Assembly: GCA_041484845.1 (NCBI GenBank)
Contig: JBGPIK010000322.1
Location: 1 to 7,948 of the forward strand
Reading direction: 5' to 3'
DNA: 7,948 nt
Source: JBGPIK01 sp041484845
GTDB taxonomy: Bacteria > Desulfobacterota > Binatia > UBA9968
This document shows positions 5,816-7,948 of this stretch, one piece after another. Every line of letters starts with the position of its first letter. Position 1 is the stretch's first letter. Below the pieces are notes generated by a model. It saw only the letters and a list, made by a program, of their open reading frames with translations. It was not told the origin of the DNA and searched no databases. A program made the translations under genes and the position numbers.

Positions 5816-6820
5816 CTACGCTTTTGTCTGCGCGAACATGCGCGAAAAAACCTTTTTGGCGTTGCCTTCGGTGATTTTGGTGCGCTCTTCCTGCGTGAGC
5901 CAATCGATGGACTGGAATAGGGGAACGAGGTCCTCGAAATTTCGCCCGGTCTTGGGATCGATGGCATTGACCGCGCCGAACATCTCGGTGGCAAAAAGGA
6001 TGTTGTCCGCGCCCACGCGCTTGATCAACAACTCCATTCCCTCTTTATCGTAAATCGCCATGTCCCAATAAACTTTACGCGCCGCCTCTTCAAAAGGCTC
6101 GAGCCCTTCGCGTACATGCATGCCGCGATTGCGGTTCCATTGATAGGGAATCGCGCCGCCGCCGTGCGGGATAATGATCTTCAGTTTGGGAAAATCTTTA
6201 AAGACACGCGATTTTAAGAGTTCCACCGCCGCGGAGTTATGATGCGCAATGTAATAAGCATTGGTGAGATGCATCGCCGGGTTGAGCGAGGCGCTTGCGT
6301 GAATCGTGCAGGGGACATCGAGCGTGACCATTTTTTCCCAGAGCGGATACCACCATTCGCTTCCTAGCGGCGGCGTTAACGGCTCTTTTCCGCCGGCAAC
6401 GTCGGGATTCACATTGCAGCCGATGAAGCCCAGCTCTTTGACACAGCGCTCGAGCTCATCCACCCATTCTGTCGGACTGACGCCCGGCGATTGCGGCAGC
6501 TGGCAGACCGGCGAAATCTTGTCCGGCCACAGGCGCGCGACGCGCGCGATGAGATCGTTGCACGCCTCCGTCCAGTAGCGGCTCACCAGCGGCGACCCGA
6601 AGTGGTGACCCATCGCCGATGCCTGGGGAGAAAAGAGCAAGCGGTCGATGCCCGTCTCTTTCATTCGTTTGAACTGTCCCCCCATGGAGCGTTCCAGCTG
6701 CTCATCGCTGATCTGCAGCTTGGCGCGCACCGGTTTGGCGAGGTTGGTAATCTGTTGTCCGCGATAGGCCTGGAGCTGCGCGGGAGCGGTCGTGTAGTGG
6801 GTGTGGGCATCAATGATCAT
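5816..6820 (-). CDS. ligJ: 4-oxalomesaconate hydratase, LigJ-type amidohydrolase
   Basis: This 334-residue cytoplasmic protein looks like LigJ, which adds water to 4-oxalomesaconate to give 4-carboxy-4-hydroxy-2-oxoadipate in the protocatechuate 4,5-cleavage and gallate pathways. It is an unusual hydratase inside the amidohydrolase superfamily. Metal-site candidates in order are H6 and H8 (IIDAHTHYT), H174 (CTIHASAS), H219 (IIIPHGGG) and E279 (FATEMFGAV). Glu instead of the usual Asp after strand 8 is a LigJ trait. Other LigJ-like stretches are LPQSPG (108-113), ELERCVKELGFIGCNVNPD (122-140) and NPAMHLTNAYYIA (180-192). The length matches LigJ (about 340). AAGGAGG at 6827-6833, 6 nt before ATG 6820, fixes the start. 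It heads the presumed four-gene minus-strand unit and is divergent from an aldolase gene 163 bp away. Related decarboxylases or hydratases of the same subgroup are the main alternative. The comparison is from memory, not a search. Confidence 0.82.
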   Translation of the reverse strand: MIIDAHTHYTTAPAQLQAYRGQQITNLAKPVRAKLQISDEQLERSMGGQFKRMKETGIDRLLFSPQASAMGHHFGSPLVSRYWTEACNDLIARVARLWPDKISPVCQLPQSPGVSPTEWVDELERCVKELGFIGCNVNPDVAGGKEPLTPPLGSEWWYPLWEKMVTLDVPCTIHASASLNPAMHLTNAYYIAHHNSAAVELLKSRVFKDFPKLKIIIPHGGGAIPYQWNRNRGMHVREGLEPFEEAARKVYWDMAIYDKEGMELLIKRVGADNILFATEMFGAVNAIDPKTGRNFEDLVPLFQSIDWLTQEERTKITEGNAKKVFSRMFAQTKA

Positions 6821-6911
6821 GACATTCCTCCTTGGCGTCGCATTCGCATCGGGTAATCGCGTTTATCCTTGTCTGAGACGATCACGAGCCTCGAACACGA
6901 TTTGTAACCGA

Positions 6912-6940
6912 TTGTCACCTTTGAGCCCCTTTGCTATACA
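6912..6940 (+). promoter_or_regulatory. Sigma70-like promoter of the HpcH/HpaI aldolase gene
   Basis: A -35 box TTGTCA (6912-6917, 5 of 6 to consensus) and a -10 box TATACA (6935-6940, 4 of 6) are separated by exactly 17 nt. TG two bases before the -10 box (6932-6933, then C) gives an extended -10. The predicted start near 6947 leaves a leader of about 37 nt with the ribosome binding site AAGGAG at 6969-6974. Confidence 0.65.
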
Positions 6941-6944
6941 AAGG
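6918..6944. promoter_or_regulatory. Candidate operator: three CCTTTG half-sites over the aldolase promoter
   Basis: CCTTTG occurs at 6918-6923 and again at 6928-6933, one helical turn (10 bp) apart, and its complement CAAAGG at 6939-6944. The last two form a perfect 6-bp dyad with a 5-nt centre that covers the -10 box. The direct copy lies in the -35/-10 spacer. A repressor bound here would block the plus-strand promoter. The regulator is not in the window. The divergent hydratase gene starts at 6820, so one site could serve both directions. Confidence 0.45.
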
Positions 6945-6983
6945 CTTCTTGCCACAATCCGGTCGATTAAGGAGCTCGAATTC

Positions 6984-7847
6984 ATGCCAGACATACCCCG
7001 CCTCAACGGCGTAATCAAAGCATTGGAGCAAGGCCAGACCGCTTTTGTGGCATTTACTCCCGTAGATATCGAAAGCGCAACTGCGATGGCAAGCTCTGAT
7101 TTTGACGGCGTCGCTTTTGAGATGGAGCATGGCCCGGTGGATTTTCCCGGGCTGCGCCATGCGCTCCAGTTCATGCTCGATCGGCGCCAGATTGTCCAAC
7201 GCGCCACATTGGCTCCTGCAGTTACACCGTTGGTGCGCATACCTCCCAATGGCGCCGAGATGAACCAGTGGATAGCCAAGCAGGTGCTCGATATCGGCGT
7301 GTTTGGAATCATTTTCCCCCATATCAGCACGGTGGAAGAAGCCTGGAACGCCGTGGGCGCATGCCGCTATCCGCGTCTGTCTAGCACCCCTCTTTACAAT
7401 CCTCCGGGGATTCGCGGCGATGCTCCAACCCGCGCCGCCCGTTACTGGGGGCTCACTCAACAGGAATATTACCGCCGCGCCGACGTATGGCCGCTGGCAG
7501 CGCAAGGTGAAATTCTAGTCGTTGTTCAGTGCGAAGATACGCGCGCCATCGATAACCTGCCGCGAATGCTTAAAGAGGTTCCCGGCATCGGCGTTGTCCT
7601 GATCGGCGAAGGCGATCTGAGCCAGGAGCTAGGCCATCCGAGAGATTATGAGCACCCGGTTGTCGCCGATGCGATCAACAGTATTCTTAGAATCTGCAAG
7701 GAGCATAACGTGCCGTGCGGCCATCCCCATCCCGACGCGCGCAACATCGAGCGCCTGGTTACAAGTGGATACCGCTTTTTGATGCCGTCCGCGGTGCGCT
7801 CGTACAACGTTCTGGAACAAGGGCGCAAGCTTGCAGGGAGAAGTTAA
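6984..7847 (+). CDS. HpcH/HpaI-family class II aldolase (pyruvate-type)
   Basis: This 287-residue cytoplasmic enzyme belongs to the HpcH/HpaI aldolase/citrate lyase family (PF03328), which splits 4-hydroxy-2-oxo acids into pyruvate and an aldehyde or keto acid with a divalent metal. Expected residues are present: FDGVAFEMEHGPVD with catalytic His H49, PLVRIPPNG with R85 for the carboxylate, VVQCEDT with metal ligand E184, and IGEGDLSQELG with metal ligand D211. Length is slightly above the usual 250-265, mainly from an extra stretch between RYP (128-130) and PGIRG (141-145). The reading frame is open back to 6801, but the start at 6984 is preferred because AAGGAG (6969-6974) lies 9 nt before it and homology begins here. 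It is divergent from the LigJ-like gene, whose product is a substrate of a pyruvate aldolase, so this enzyme may replace LigK/GalC. Other possible substrates are 2-keto-3-deoxy sugar acids (RhmA/GarL type). Confidence 0.87.
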   Translation: MPDIPRLNGVIKALEQGQTAFVAFTPVDIESATAMASSDFDGVAFEMEHGPVDFPGLRHALQFMLDRRQIVQRATLAPAVTPLVRIPPNGAEMNQWIAKQVLDIGVFGIIFPHISTVEEAWNAVGACRYPRLSSTPLYNPPGIRGDAPTRAARYWGLTQQEYYRRADVWPLAAQGEILVVVQCEDTRAIDNLPRMLKEVPGIGVVLIGEGDLSQELGHPRDYEHPVVADAINSILRICKEHNVPCGHPHPDARNIERLVTSGYRFLMPSAVRSYNVLEQGRKLAGRS

Positions 7848-7948
7848 CCGGATTGCCATTCGACGAAACATTTGCTCACCACGAAACTGCTATGGTTGAA
7901 AGTTTTCTCCGTTTACGTAAGTTTTTGCTCGCGTAGGGTGCGCTTTGC
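7848..7948. other. Right-end intergenic stretch
   Basis: The 101 bp after the aldolase stop show no gene start and no intrinsic terminator. The only regularity is the small palindrome TTACGTAA within a T-rich stretch. Confidence 0.5.

Noticed and set aside
6801..6983. N-terminal extension of the aldolase frame back to 6801 (348 residues)
   Set aside because: It would overlap the hydratase start and the promoter. It shows no family similarity, while AAGGAG at 6969-6974 and homology both point to 6984.
6915..7505. 196-codon minus-strand open frame antisense to the aldolase
   Set aside because: It is opposite conserved aldolase motifs (EHG, VRIP) and has no recognisable protein features.

Overview
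The window looks like chromosomal accessory DNA from an uncultured, metabolically versatile soil or sediment bacterium with mid-range GC. The signs are orphan NMT1/THI5-type (SsuA/TauA-like) periplasmic binding proteins next to Amidohydro_2 hydrolases, a BrnT/BrnA toxin-antitoxin remnant, clear AGGAG-type ribosome binding sites, and short GGCGTRA-like heptamer patches between genes. This mix suits lineages such as Tectomicrobia, Desulfobacterota/Binatota-like groups or NC10/Rokubacteria. I cannot place it more exactly, and the assignment is inference.

Left part (1-1565): a binding-protein gene on the minus strand runs off the left edge (1-202). Next comes a BrnTA locus, also on the minus strand. 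The antitoxin (521-817) is intact, while the toxin (744-1032) carries a frameshift whose simplest repair restores a normal BrnT sequence. Two imperfect 76-bp direct repeats (365-440 and 1164-1239, 68/76 identical) bracket the locus and look like a non-coding element. The rest of 1033-1565 has no convincing gene.

Middle (1566-2486): an exported protein of the metallo-beta-lactamase fold on the plus strand. Its canonical metal-binding motif HxHxDH reads TxHxNY, so it may be catalytically altered.

Right part (2661-7847): four minus-strand genes with gaps of 63, 129 and 119 bp, probably one transcription unit. In transcription order they are a LigJ-type 4-oxalomesaconate hydratase (6820-5816), a binding protein (5752-4760), an Amidohydro_2 hydrolase (4630-3791) and a second binding protein (3671-2661). 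Divergently, on the plus strand, lies an HpcH/HpaI-type class II aldolase (6984-7847). Its sigma70-like promoter overlaps three copies of CCTTTG.

LigJ converts 4-oxalomesaconate to 4-carboxy-4-hydroxy-2-oxoadipate, which a pyruvate aldolase then splits. The divergent pair plus a LigI-family-like hydrolase could therefore be a compact variant of the lower protocatechuate 4,5-cleavage (or gallate) pathway, with periplasmic binding proteins for an aromatic-derived acid. Only the LigJ assignment is strong; the pathway is a hypothesis. No permease or ATPase gene for any binding protein lies in the window.
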